From contig JAJRSO010000035.1 of the NCBI GenBank assembly GCA_024278755.1, positions 1 to 64,000 on the forward strand: a stretch of 64,000 nucleotides of DNA, read 5' to 3'. The notes beneath the pieces are model-generated. The model had not been told where the DNA came from. It made no database searches and worked only from the letters and a program-made list of their open reading frames with translations. Made by a program: the position numbers and the translations under genes. Below are positions 46,120 through 54,859 of this stretch, piece after piece (positions within the stretch are counted from its first letter, which is position 1; the number at the start of each line of letters is the position of its first letter). The DNA is from Calditrichota bacterium (GTDB lineage: Bacteria > Calditrichota > Calditrichia > Calditrichales > Calditrichaceae).

Positions 46120-47103
46120 TTATTCTCCTCTGAAATAACGCATAAACTGAACACGCTCATAAACGGCCGGGTCTTCCGACTTGCTTTGACTCATCTTGCC
46201 TCTAAAATCATTGAGGGAAGCAAAATTATGACGATCCATCCAGCTTTCCAATTCCTCCAGCAGGTTCTGTAAATAGGATTTATTGTTTTTATACAAGGTC
46301 GATACAACCTGAACCGAACTAGCGCCGGCAAGCAGTTGTTTAATCACGGCGGCCGCATCATGAACGCCTGTGGATGCGGATAAGTCACATTTAACCCGTT
46401 CGGACATAATGGCAATCCAGCGCAGCGAAATGGATAATTCTTCCGATTTGCTTAAAACGTGCGTAGAAGTCAACTGAAAATTCTCAATGTCAAAATCAGG
46501 GCTCCAGAAACGATTGAATAAAACCAGACCGTCGACACCGGTTTCGGACAGGTTTTGAATAAAAGGACCCAGATTAGACGAATAGTGGCTGATTTTCAGA
46601 GCAACCGGAATGGTGACCCGTTCTTTAACCTTGTTGGCCAGATCAAAATAAATCTGCTCATTTTCTTCGGCGGTTTTATGAAAATTCGTCGGCAGGGCAA
46701 ACACATTCAGTTCCAGGGCGTCGGCGCCGGCCGCTTCAAATTTCTGTGCATAGTAAAGCCATTCATGCGCAGACACACAATTGATGCTGGCAATCACCGG
46801 AATGGATACCGCCGCTTTGGCCTTTTCAATCAGTTTGATGTATGCGCTAAGATTTTTCTCTTTGATTTTGTAATCGTAGTAATCAAAGGCCGACGCATCA
46901 AAACCCTCTTTTTCTGCGCCTTTTACTTCATGTTCCATTTCATGCAGAATTTCTTCTTCGAAAATGGATTTAAGCACAACGGCGCCTGCGCCGAATTTTT
47001 CCAGTTCTTTAATATCTTCTACAGAATCGGTTAATCCGGAACTGCCCACAATAATGGGATTACGCAGGTCCAGTCCTAAATATTTGGTTGCCAGATTTGC
47101 CAT
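46120..47103 (-). CDS. Dihydroorotate-dehydrogenase-like FMN protein
   Basis: The protein has 327 residues with a TIM-barrel FMN fold of the DHODH/PreA type. It starts LATKYLGLDLRNPIIVGSSGLT, with SIPVIASINCVSAHEWL, GADALELNVFALPTN, VALKISHYSSNLG and SASTGVHDAAAVIKQLLAGA. The active-site segment does not match a canonical class 1 enzyme closely, so true dihydroorotate oxidation is not proven. It is 108 bases after the ferredoxin/GltD-like gene with a good ribosome site (AAAGGAAG). PreA-PreT enzymes pair a similar FMN protein with a GltD-like protein, so a functional link is plausible. Confidence 0.8.
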   Translation of the reverse strand: MANLATKYLGLDLRNPIIVGSSGLTDSVEDIKELEKFGAGAVVLKSIFEEEILHEMEHEVKGAEKEGFDASAFDYYDYKIKEKNLSAYIKLIEKAKAAVSIPVIASINCVSAHEWLYYAQKFEAAGADALELNVFALPTNFHKTAEENEQIYFDLANKVKERVTIPVALKISHYSSNLGPFIQNLSETGVDGLVLFNRFWSPDFDIENFQLTSTHVLSKSEELSISLRWIAIMSERVKCDLSASTGVHDAAAVIKQLLAGASSVQVVSTLYKNNKSYLQNLLEELESWMDRHNFASLNDFRGKMSQSKSEDPAVYERVQFMRYFRGE

Positions 47104-47211
47104 TTTATCTTCCTTTGTCTATCTAAAATCTCTTAAAAAACCAAAATTGGAAATTGGGAATTAAGAATGAATTGAATGCGAGTTCCTGATTCCTGTTTCC
47201 CAGTTATTATA

Positions 47212-48984
47212 TTACTCATCCAGTAAAAAATGCGTAATGCCTTCTACCGCTTTAACACCGTCGGCAATGGCGCTGATGGCATCCGCCGTACGGTTCACAC
47301 TGTCGCCACCCGCAAAAATATCCGGAATTGAGGTTTGCTTCAGTTCATTTACAACCATACGGCCGCGCTCGATTTTCAATTCATCCATAACGTCTTTCGG
47401 CAGGAAGGAGTAATCCGCTTCCTGTCCGATAGCGCCGATAACCGTATCCACTTCCAAAATATGCTCGTCGCCTTCAATCAAAACCGGACGCGGACGGCCG
47501 CCTTTATCATCGGCAACCATTTCGGCCATACCATATTTAATGGATTTTACCTTGCCATTATTCCCGATCACTTCCAGCGGAATGCCTTGCGGGACGATAT
47601 GAACGCCTTCATCCTCGGCGCCTTCGATTTCTTCCCAGTCGGCCGGCATATCCTGAACGCGGCGGCGATAGAGAATGGTCACTTCCGCCCCGAGACGGCG
47701 GGAAACACGAGCCGCGTCAATAGCCACATTACCGCCACCGATAACAACCACCTTTTTACCCACATCCACGCTTTTACCCAAATTCACGTCACGCAGAAAA
47801 TCAACGGCCTGAATGGAATTTTCCAACTCTTCGCCGGTTAAGCCCAGTGTGTACGGAATATGAAACCCTATACCGATAAATACGGCGTCGTTTTCTTTAC
47901 GAATGGTTTCAAATGAAATGTCTTTTCCCACGCGGGTATTGTTCACCATCTTCACGCCAACTTTTTCCATATAACCAATCTGTTTATCCAGACTGTCTTC
48001 CGGAAAACGGTACTTGGGAATACCGGCGTAGGTCATACCGCCCATTTTGGGCAAGGCTTCGTAAATAGTTACCTCAAAACCGCGCAGCGCCAGATAATAT
48101 CCGGCAGAGAGCCCTGCCGGACCGCCGCCGACAATCCCTACTTTTTTACCATTCGGTTCGGCAATGACCGGATTTAAGATGGCTGCCGGATCCGGGAATT
48201 GTTCGGTGGCAAATCGTTTTAACCAGCGAATGGCAATCGGTTCGCCGAGATGACCGATGGCACAAACGGTTTCGCACTGACGGGTACACACTTTACCGCA
48301 CATTTCCGGAAGCGGATTATTATCATAAATATATTTTAAGGCTTTGGCGTCATCGGCGTCGGCAATGGCGCCAATATATTCGGGAATATGCATATGATCC
48401 GGGCAGGCGGTGACGCAAAGCGCACAGTCCACACAGCGGGTGGCTTCGGCGCGAGCTTCTTCCTGCATATAGCCCAGCACCACTTCGGCAAAGGATTTCA
48501 CCCGTTCCGCGCCGTCCAACTCCCGCATCGGAACACGGTCAAATTGCAGCAGCGGTTCGCTGTCGCTTTTAACAAAACTGATATGCTCTTTCATTTCGGG
48601 ATTGTCTTTCCCCGGAATAAGCAGATAGGAATCGGGATCGGGCGACGTATGCAGATATTGATCGGTTAAACTGAGCGAACCGGTCGGGCACATGTCCACA
48701 CATAATCCACACCAACAGCAGCGTCCGTTGTCCACGCGCGGGCGCAAACCGGAATCGCCCTTGGCCGCTTCGATTCCGTCTAACTGAATCATATCAATCG
48801 CGTCGTTCTGGCAAATGGTACTACAGGTGCCGCAGCCGATACATTCTTCCAAATCATTGAAATGGAATCCACGGTAACGCTGGGCCGTATCTTTTTTCTC
48901 GATCGGGTAACGTACCGTATGTGGTTTTTTACCTAAAAACTTTAATGCGGAAAAAGGAACCAGAGCGCCTTTTATGTTCATCAT
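47212..48984 (-). CDS. NuoI/MbxN-like ferredoxin fused to GltD/NfnB-type flavoprotein
   Basis: The protein has 590 residues. Residues 1-125 look like the NuoI/MbhN/MbxN subunit: HTVRYPIEKKDTAQRYRGF followed by two 4Fe-4S motifs, Cys48-51-54-58 and Cys89-92-95-99. Residues 180-590 look like the small subunit of glutamate synthase: a further CxxCxxCxxxCP (Cys184-187-190-194) and MCGKVCTRQCETVC (Cys229-233-237-241). An FAD site (VGIVGGGPAGLSAGYYLALRG) and NAD(P) site (VVVIGGGNVAIDAARVSRR) follow. The first ATG pair follows AGGCAAG. It would connect NAD(P)H, through flavin and clusters, with the membrane complex encoded upstream. I know of no standard complex with this fusion. Confidence 0.88.
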   Translation of the reverse strand: MMNIKGALVPFSALKFLGKKPHTVRYPIEKKDTAQRYRGFHFNDLEECIGCGTCSTICQNDAIDMIQLDGIEAAKGDSGLRPRVDNGRCCWCGLCVDMCPTGSLSLTDQYLHTSPDPDSYLLIPGKDNPEMKEHISFVKSDSEPLLQFDRVPMRELDGAERVKSFAEVVLGYMQEEARAEATRCVDCALCVTACPDHMHIPEYIGAIADADDAKALKYIYDNNPLPEMCGKVCTRQCETVCAIGHLGEPIAIRWLKRFATEQFPDPAAILNPVIAEPNGKKVGIVGGGPAGLSAGYYLALRGFEVTIYEALPKMGGMTYAGIPKYRFPEDSLDKQIGYMEKVGVKMVNNTRVGKDISFETIRKENDAVFIGIGFHIPYTLGLTGEELENSIQAVDFLRDVNLGKSVDVGKKVVVIGGGNVAIDAARVSRRLGAEVTILYRRRVQDMPADWEEIEGAEDEGVHIVPQGIPLEVIGNNGKVKSIKYGMAEMVADDKGGRPRPVLIEGDEHILEVDTVIGAIGQEADYSFLPKDVMDELKIERGRMVVNELKQTSIPDIFAGGDSVNRTADAISAIADGVKAVEGITHFLLDE

Positions 48985-49013
48985 ATTTCTTGCCTCGTTT
49001 GTTTTCTTTTTTC

Positions 49014-49096
49014 CCCCTTAAAAAAGAGGGGTAGGGGGGTTGTAATGATTTTCTTAAATTAGAGGACAACCCCTGTCGTCCCCTTTTTTAAGGGGA
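49014..49096. repeat. CCCCCTTAAAA / TTTTAAGGGG-type intergenic hairpin repeat
   Basis: CCCCCTTAAAAAAGAGGGG is followed by TAGGGGGGTTG and, about 50 bases on, CCCCTTTTTTAAGGGG. Related patterns lie at 56812-56895, 61027-61070 and 61266-61315. It lies between the nuoD-like and fusion genes. Confidence 0.5.
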
Positions 49097-49204
49097 CATA
49101 ATTTCTTTATAATTCAAAATTCTAACTCTGTCAATATCAGCTTCCGTAACAAGTTTCCTGCGGAATGACAGATTGGATATTCCTATCCTTAAGCTCTTTG
49201 CGGC

Positions 49205-50320
49205 CTACCGTTCGATCTCCGGCGGACAGGTACCGAGACTGTTCATTATAAAACTTACATCTGCGATATTCATCCCCTTAAGCATCTTTTCCAGCAGGGT
49301 TACGCCGTGCACATATGCGGGCCCGCGGACGTGAACGCGTCGCGGTTTCAGGCTGCCGTCGCTTACCACGTAGTAACCAAATTCACCGCGGGCAGACTCG
49401 GTACGCACATAGGCCTCGCCGGCAGGCACTTTCCATTTAAGCGGATTGGGACCCGGATTGTGAACGGGGCCCTCGGGCATTTTATCCAGCACCTGACGTA
49501 CAATGGATATGGATTGTTCAAATTCTTTCCGTCTTACCATCGCCCGGGAATAGACGTCGCTGCCTTCGTGAGTGATGACTTCCCAATCCAGTTTGTCATA
49601 CACCTCATATGGTTCGTCTTTCCGCACGTCGCGGGCAATGCCGCATCCGCGCAACGGAGGACCGACAACGCCCCACTCTTCGGCCTTTTCTTTGTCGATG
49701 ATGCCAACGCCCTGCGCACGTTTCAGAAAAACGGCATTTTCAAACAGCAGACGGTCGTAATCGGTTAAACGCTCTTCGAGATAATCCAGCACTTTGCGAA
49801 CTCGGTCTTTAAATCCATCCGGCAGGTCACGGCGCACGCCGCCGGCCCAGATGTACATGTGATAGACACGACCGCCTGTCAGTTCTTCAAATAGATCGAT
49901 GATGTAATCACGATCGCCCACCGTCCACTGCGGCATGGTGTACAAACCGGCAGAACCGGACTGTCCACCCATCCATAATAAATAGGTCGCCATCCGCGAT
50001 AATTCCAGCACCATAGTGCGAATATATTGTGCCCGTTCCGGTACTTCCCTGCCTTCGATTTCCTCGATGGCACGAGCCAGATTTTCTTCATTGGGATCGG
50101 GTTCCGGCACACAGATTCGGCAGACAATGGGAAAGCACTGCATCCAAAGCCGTTCTTCCATCAGCTTTTCAAAGCCCCGGTGCAGATAGCCTACATGGGT
50201 AGTTCCTCTTTGTACCGTATCGCCGGTAACCTTCAGCTCAATCATCATATTTCCGGTAATACCGGGATGCTGCGGACCGAGATATAGAGTTGTTTCTTTT
50301 TCTTGCATTATTTCTGACAT
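49205..50320 (-). CDS. NuoD/hydrogenase-large-subunit-like protein with CxxE motifs (Mbx type)
   Basis: The protein has 371 residues, homologous to complex I 49-kDa subunits and group 4 NiFe hydrogenase large subunits (LGPQHPG near the N-terminus; GGQSGSAGLYTMPQW; RTESARGEFGYYVVSDG). In hydrogenases two CxxC pairs bind NiFe. Here the first region reads RIC-VP-E (Cys70, Glu73) and the last GTC-PP-E (Cys365, Glu368), so each keeps the first Cys and has Glu in place of the second. The complex I quinone-site His (HPxxHG) is also missing (HPGITG). It is therefore neither a standard hydrogenase nor a quinone reductase; the catalytic site resembles Mbx/Mbs types at best. Confidence 0.9.
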   Translation of the reverse strand: MSEIMQEKETTLYLGPQHPGITGNMMIELKVTGDTVQRGTTHVGYLHRGFEKLMEERLWMQCFPIVCRICVPEPDPNEENLARAIEEIEGREVPERAQYIRTMVLELSRMATYLLWMGGQSGSAGLYTMPQWTVGDRDYIIDLFEELTGGRVYHMYIWAGGVRRDLPDGFKDRVRKVLDYLEERLTDYDRLLFENAVFLKRAQGVGIIDKEKAEEWGVVGPPLRGCGIARDVRKDEPYEVYDKLDWEVITHEGSDVYSRAMVRRKEFEQSISIVRQVLDKMPEGPVHNPGPNPLKWKVPAGEAYVRTESARGEFGYYVVSDGSLKPRRVHVRGPAYVHGVTLLEKMLKGMNIADVSFIMNSLGTCPPEIER

Positions 50321-50481
50321 AGGGTTAGCCTAATTTTAAGTTTTTTATTCATATTAATAAATCACAATTTTAAAATGCCAAATAACAAATAAATTCCAAC
50401 TCACAAACTCAAAATCTCAATTATTTTTGCAACTGATAATTGGAAATTGGTTTTTGGGAATTGCTTGTCATTTGTCATTTG

Positions 50482-51051
50482 TCATTTACTATCCTTAAAG
50501 TGTGGTACTTCCGTATCGTATTGTTTGGCAATGGTCTCCCGGACATCCTGTTTATCTTCGCGACCTTTACGCCATTCATAGGTTTTATCGACAAATTCGC
50601 GGGTATGAAAGTCCCGGCGCATGGGCGGCATATCTTCCCAGTCTTCCAGAATAAAATCACGCATTCCCGGATGGCCTTCAAAATCGACGCCGTTCATTTC
50701 ATGGATTTCCCGTTCGTAGGTTTCGGCCTGATCCCATAATTTGGAGATGGACTGCATCACAGGTTTTTCCCGTTCCAAACGCACTTTTACCATAATATGC
50801 ACCTTTTGCCGGTAGGACCAAAGATGGTAGACAATCTCAAATTAATTATCTTCTAACCAGTCCACACAGCTCATCATGACCAGATGCTTAAAATCCAGAT
50901 ATTCTTTTAAATAGCTGACAAAAGCCGGCAAAATACCACTGCGGAATTCAACAATAATCCGTCCCTGCCGTTGGATTTTTACCTTGGCCGAACGGAAAGC
51001 GTTGTTAATACTTTGTCTTATTTCTTCTTCGATAATAAATTTGTCGCTCAT
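50482..51051 (-). pseudogene. NuoC/MbxK-like subunit interrupted by one in-frame TAA
   Basis: Two frames, 50842-51051 and 50482-50802, are in the same reading frame. Between them, after MMSCVDWLEDN, a TAA (50844-50842) precedes FEIVYHLWSYRQKVHIMVKV, which is standard NuoC sequence (usually EFE-VYHL). One base change, GAA to TAA, explains it. The second half contains ETYEREIHEMNGVDFEGHP and the RDF motif, as in NuoC. Without the stop the product would be 189 residues, right for the subunit. Causes may be a sequencing error, a real nonsense mutation, readthrough, or restart at GTG 50802. Confidence 0.85.
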
Positions 51052-51154
51052 AAATTTACTCTTTTAATTATTGGCGCTTAACGGTTAGCTGTCAGCATGC
51101 AGCAATCAGTAATTAAATTTAACCGATAGCTGTTTACTGATAGCTGATAGCTAA

Positions 51155-51697
51155 TTACCAGTTATAATCCGGCATTTTCCAGTTTGTAATTACTTTTTTC
51201 TGATTGGCGCGATAGGTATCCAGATTTTCTTTATATTTAACCCAACCCTGCGCGGTTCCGGCATCAATTAGTTTTTGCAGTTCAATAAATCCGTCAATGA
51301 CCGCTTCCGGACGCGGCATGCATCCGTTAATAAAAATATCCACCGGCAAATAATCATCCAGACGTTTAATGGTATTGTATGAGTCCCAGTACATTCCTCC
51401 GTTAATGGTACAGGAGCCAAAGCCCATAACATATTTGGGCGACTGCATCTGTTCGTAGGTCCGGATAACCCGTTTTAGGGTTTTTACGGCCAGATAGCCC
51501 GTAATCAACAGCACATCGGCCTGGCGCGGCGTGGCGCTTCCGGTAATTCCAAACCGTTCGGCATCGTAACGGGACGTCATGGTCGGCGGAATTTCAATAG
51601 CCCCACAACCGGTTCCATAGGCCAATACCCAAAGTGAATGCTTTCGCGCCCATTTGGAAATAATATTTCCCGCTTCTTTTCCCCAGTCTTCTTTCAT
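51155..51697 (-). CDS. NuoB/MbxJ-like 4Fe-4S subunit
   Basis: The protein has 180 residues. It is the small subunit that carries the cluster nearest to the catalytic site. Typical features are TPRQADVLLITG, GFGSCTINGGMYW and VDIFINGCMPRPEAVIDG. Cluster ligands seen are Cys31 (GTGCGAIE), Cys96 and Cys126. Complex I has two adjacent Cys in the first motif (CCAIE) and group 4 hydrogenases have CxxC, whereas this protein has only one there, so the fourth ligand is missing or unusual. It lies between nuoC- and nuoH-like genes in the Mbx order. Confidence 0.92.
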   Translation of the reverse strand: MKEDWGKEAGNIISKWARKHSLWVLAYGTGCGAIEIPPTMTSRYDAERFGITGSATPRQADVLLITGYLAVKTLKRVIRTYEQMQSPKYVMGFGSCTINGGMYWDSYNTIKRLDDYLPVDIFINGCMPRPEAVIDGFIELQKLIDAGTAQGWVKYKENLDTYRANQKKVITNWKMPDYNW

Positions 51698-51789
51698 ATT
51701 TATCCTAAAAATAGTTGTTAAATTCTTTGTTTACAGTTCCCAGCCGTTAATTTTTCCTGGAAATTAGGAATTCGCTCTTGGCAATTTTA

Positions 51790-52692
51790 TTACAATAACA
51801 CCAACAGAAAGCCCGCCAGTCCAATCGCGGTCGGCCATTTCCAGAAAAAAGTCATAGCCTGTTCGGTACGAAAACGCGGATTTACAATCCCCACAAAAAG
51901 CGGGATCAGATAAAAGGCAAATGTTTTAACCAGCAGAATGGCAAAATTGGTTGCGCCACCGAGAAACAGATCCACATAAAGCACCAGCTTCACAAAAGCA
52001 AACATACCGCGATTTGTCTGCATCAGGGCCAGATATTTCCCGCCAAATTCCGAAGGCGGACCGGAGGCGATTTCTGCTGGGGCAAACGGCACGTCAAAGG
52101 GTTTATTGCCCATCATTCCCAGAAAGGCGAACATAGCCGCAACAAAAGCAAACGGCGACTGGAAGATATTCCAGTGCATAAAACTGTCCTGCGCCGCGAT
52201 AATGTTCTGGACGGAGGTGGTTTCGTTTTGCACCATTAAGGTAACCAGCGCGATAACAAATGGAATCTCATAACCGAACATTTGTGTTAAACCACGGCTG
52301 ACACCGATAGCGGAGTTTGGATTCCCAGATTGTCCGGCGCCCAGCGCCATGGCGAGACAGCCAAACACCATAATGTATAAAATGAGAATTAGATCGCCCT
52401 GAAAGCTGAATAATGAAATGGCGTTCTCTCCCACCAGGACGGGAACAAACATCAGGGTCGAAATCGTTCCGGTAATGGCAATATTCGGCGCCAGATGAAA
52501 CATAACGCCATGCGTAATAGCCGAACGTTTCGAATACAGTTTGATCACATCCACCACATTCTGAAAAATAGGCGGGCCATAACGGTGCTGTACCCGGGCA
52601 ATTATTTTTCGTCCGATACCCATATAGGTAAGCCCAACTAACGACCCGATGAAGGGCATAACGATTATCCAGATGATGCTTAATATATCCAT
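51790..52692 (-). CDS. NuoH/MbxM-like membrane subunit
   Basis: The protein has 300 residues and about eight membrane helices. It anchors the peripheral arm to the membrane arm. The typical RVQHRYGPP loop near residues 33-41 (complex I: R-x-GPN type), the acidic cytoplasmic loop with FDVPFAPAEIASGPPSEFGG, and charged residues inside helices are visible. Hydrogenase and Mbx versions have the same RYGPP form. It lies directly between nuoB-like and mrpD'-like genes. Confidence 0.92.
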   Translation of the reverse strand: MDILSIIWIIVMPFIGSLVGLTYMGIGRKIIARVQHRYGPPIFQNVVDVIKLYSKRSAITHGVMFHLAPNIAITGTISTLMFVPVLVGENAISLFSFQGDLILILYIMVFGCLAMALGAGQSGNPNSAIGVSRGLTQMFGYEIPFVIALVTLMVQNETTSVQNIIAAQDSFMHWNIFQSPFAFVAAMFAFLGMMGNKPFDVPFAPAEIASGPPSEFGGKYLALMQTNRGMFAFVKLVLYVDLFLGGATNFAILLVKTFAFYLIPLFVGIVNPRFRTEQAMTFFWKWPTAIGLAGFLLVLL

Positions 52693-52894
52693 AAAAGATC
52701 CTATTTTCTGTTTCCCTTTTTCAAGAACCTATCGAAAAGTTCTGTTGACCTTGTTTAAATTATAACATCCGTTAATTTAACCACTTTTTTTAGCCCTTTG
52801 TTTATCAACGCCCGTTAAAAATTTCCTTCGGAACGACCTCCCGTATACAACTTCTGCCTCAGCAGCGGGGCGCCTTTTTTCGAAAAGGGATTCC

Positions 52895-54751
52895 TTATAC
52901 CAGAAAATCCTTCACTAAAAATAAAAAGGCCAATGCAATTACCACAAACAGCGCATAGGTTTGTCCGTTTCCGGTGTACACATAGCGCATCACATCGAAA
53001 AGGCCTTCCAGATTATCGGCCAGGCTTGCGTATATTTTACTGACGCTGCGTTTCAAGAAGATACTAACGCCGCGGGCAAAAGGCTGGTAAAAATCAACCG
53101 CATAGTGCAAATTAATTTCTTCTCCGGGAACCTCACCGCTGGTATGAATATCTTTTAAACCGACTTTACGCGAACGTTTATACAGGGTATTAAACAGGAT
53201 AAACACAATAAAAAATACTACGGCTACGATATTCATAACCGTTATTGTGCTTACATTTCCGTAACTGTTAAACAACATGGAATGGCTTAAATCAAAAGGC
53301 GCTATCCCCATATACACCTGAGCCTGGTTAATTAAATCCAATAATTGATAGGGATAAAAACCAAGATAAACCGTTAACAACGCTAAAATTAGCATGGGGG
53401 CGCGCATCATCCAGGGCACTTCTTTAACCTCGTCAAACCGTTTGGGACGTTGCCCCAGAAAGATGGTAAAAATAATCCGGTACAAGTACAGGAAGGCAGC
53501 AGTGCTGGCCCCAAAAGCGACCACGGCAAGAAAAATCAGGTGTTTTTCAATCAGAGCTTCGTATATCAGCCATTTACCGGTAAATCCTGATAAAGGCGGC
53601 ATACCGGCAACGGTGATAATACCAAGCAGCACTACGAAAAACGTATAGGGCATCCGTGTAATCAGGCCGCCCATTTCGCTCAGCTTCCGCGTACCGGTTC
53701 TGTAAAAAACGGCGCCAACGGCTAAAAAGAGCATGCCCTTAAAAATAGAATGGTTTACGGCCTGATAGAGTCCGGCGGTTACGCCCATGGACGACGAAAG
53801 AGAGAAACCTAAGATAATATACCCCAACTGCCCGATAGAGGAATAGGCCAGCAATTTTTTCGCATCATCCTGCACAATGGCTTTAAACGTGGCAAGTAAT
53901 GCGGTAATAGCGCCAAACCAGGCTAAAATATATCCCGGCAGAGAAACCCCCTGGATAGTTATTACACTGGAGGCTAATTTACCTGCGCCAAAGACGAAGA
54001 AGAGCAAAGCTAAACCATAAATACCCATTTTGGATAAGGCGCCGGAAAACAACGCCGTAAACGGAGCCGGCGAAATTGTATAGGCGTCGGGCGCCCAGGT
54101 ATGTAAGGGCATCATGGCCGCTTTAACGGCAAAACCAATCACAAACAACACAAACAACCAAATCTGTAAAGTAAGGCTGAAGCCACTCCAACCCGCAGAA
54201 AGGACATCAAACAAAAAGCTTCCCAATTGTGCATAGACGATTAAAAGCGCCGTTAACATAGCATAGGCGCCAATCATACTCATCACAAAATACCGGAGTC
54301 CGGCCGCCTGCGCTTCATAACGGTAATAAATAACCATTAAAAAAGAAGACCAGGTCATTATTTCCCAAAAGAAAAAGAAGGAGAGCAAATCGCCGCTAAC
54401 CACGATTCCGAACATACTGGCTACCGTTATACACATAGCAAAGCAGTAAAAATCAACCCGTTCTTTACCTTTCATATAAGAGCCGGAAAAGATGGCTGTT
54501 AAAATCGCCAAACCAAAGATAATCATTCCAAATAGCCAGGACAGGGGATTGATACGCCAAATAATATCAAACCCAAGCATTTTAAATGTAAAACTGCTCA
54601 GCGTGCCCTGCAATCCGAGAAACAGCCAGCCGGCCCAAATCAGGCCGACAATGGAGACGCCTACCTTAAGGATATAATTGAATTTTCCCACAAGGTATGC
54701 TAATACTGCGGCGCCAAATAAAATGCTTAAAATAAAAGGAATCGTTTCCAT
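52895..54751 (-). CDS. MrpD/NuoL-like antiporter subunit, long form (MbxH' type)
   Basis: The protein has 618 residues. It belongs to the NuoL/M/N-MrpA/D proton-pumping family, with 14-16 helices. Conserved features are WEIMTWSSFLMV (Glu in helix 5), MPLHTWAPDAYTISPAPFTALFSG and LLAYSSIGQLGYIILG. About 100 residues beyond the usual MrpD length give a soluble or amphipathic segment and one extra helix at the C-terminus, as in MbxH'. It would form the second ion-translocating module of the complex. Confidence 0.9.
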   Translation of the reverse strand: METIPFILSILFGAAVLAYLVGKFNYILKVGVSIVGLIWAGWLFLGLQGTLSSFTFKMLGFDIIWRINPLSWLFGMIIFGLAILTAIFSGSYMKGKERVDFYCFAMCITVASMFGIVVSGDLLSFFFFWEIMTWSSFLMVIYYRYEAQAAGLRYFVMSMIGAYAMLTALLIVYAQLGSFLFDVLSAGWSGFSLTLQIWLFVLFVIGFAVKAAMMPLHTWAPDAYTISPAPFTALFSGALSKMGIYGLALLFFVFGAGKLASSVITIQGVSLPGYILAWFGAITALLATFKAIVQDDAKKLLAYSSIGQLGYIILGFSLSSSMGVTAGLYQAVNHSIFKGMLFLAVGAVFYRTGTRKLSEMGGLITRMPYTFFVVLLGIITVAGMPPLSGFTGKWLIYEALIEKHLIFLAVVAFGASTAAFLYLYRIIFTIFLGQRPKRFDEVKEVPWMMRAPMLILALLTVYLGFYPYQLLDLINQAQVYMGIAPFDLSHSMLFNSYGNVSTITVMNIVAVVFFIVFILFNTLYKRSRKVGLKDIHTSGEVPGEEINLHYAVDFYQPFARGVSIFLKRSVSKIYASLADNLEGLFDVMRYVYTGNGQTYALFVVIALAFLFLVKDFLV

Positions 54752-54859
54752 ATTTTTCCTAATTCAATCTGTTAGATTTTGAATAAATCCTTTGCAAAAC
54801 TAAAAACAAAGTACTTCTTTAAATCTCTGCGCTAACGTTTCACAAACTTAAAATTTCCT

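Noticed and set aside
46120-47103. Straightforward pyrimidine dihydroorotate dehydrogenase (pyrD)
   Set aside because: The fold fits, but key active-site segments are not a close match and the gene ends an ion-pump operon, so the specific name is not supported.
49205-50320. True NiFe hydrogenase large subunit
   Set aside because: Only one Cys of each CxxC pair is present, and the C-terminal processing site after DPCxxC is missing.
50482-51051. Two separate genes for the nuoC halves
   Set aside because: Both halves share one frame, and the sequence between stop and next start is conserved NuoC sequence, so one interrupted gene explains it better.
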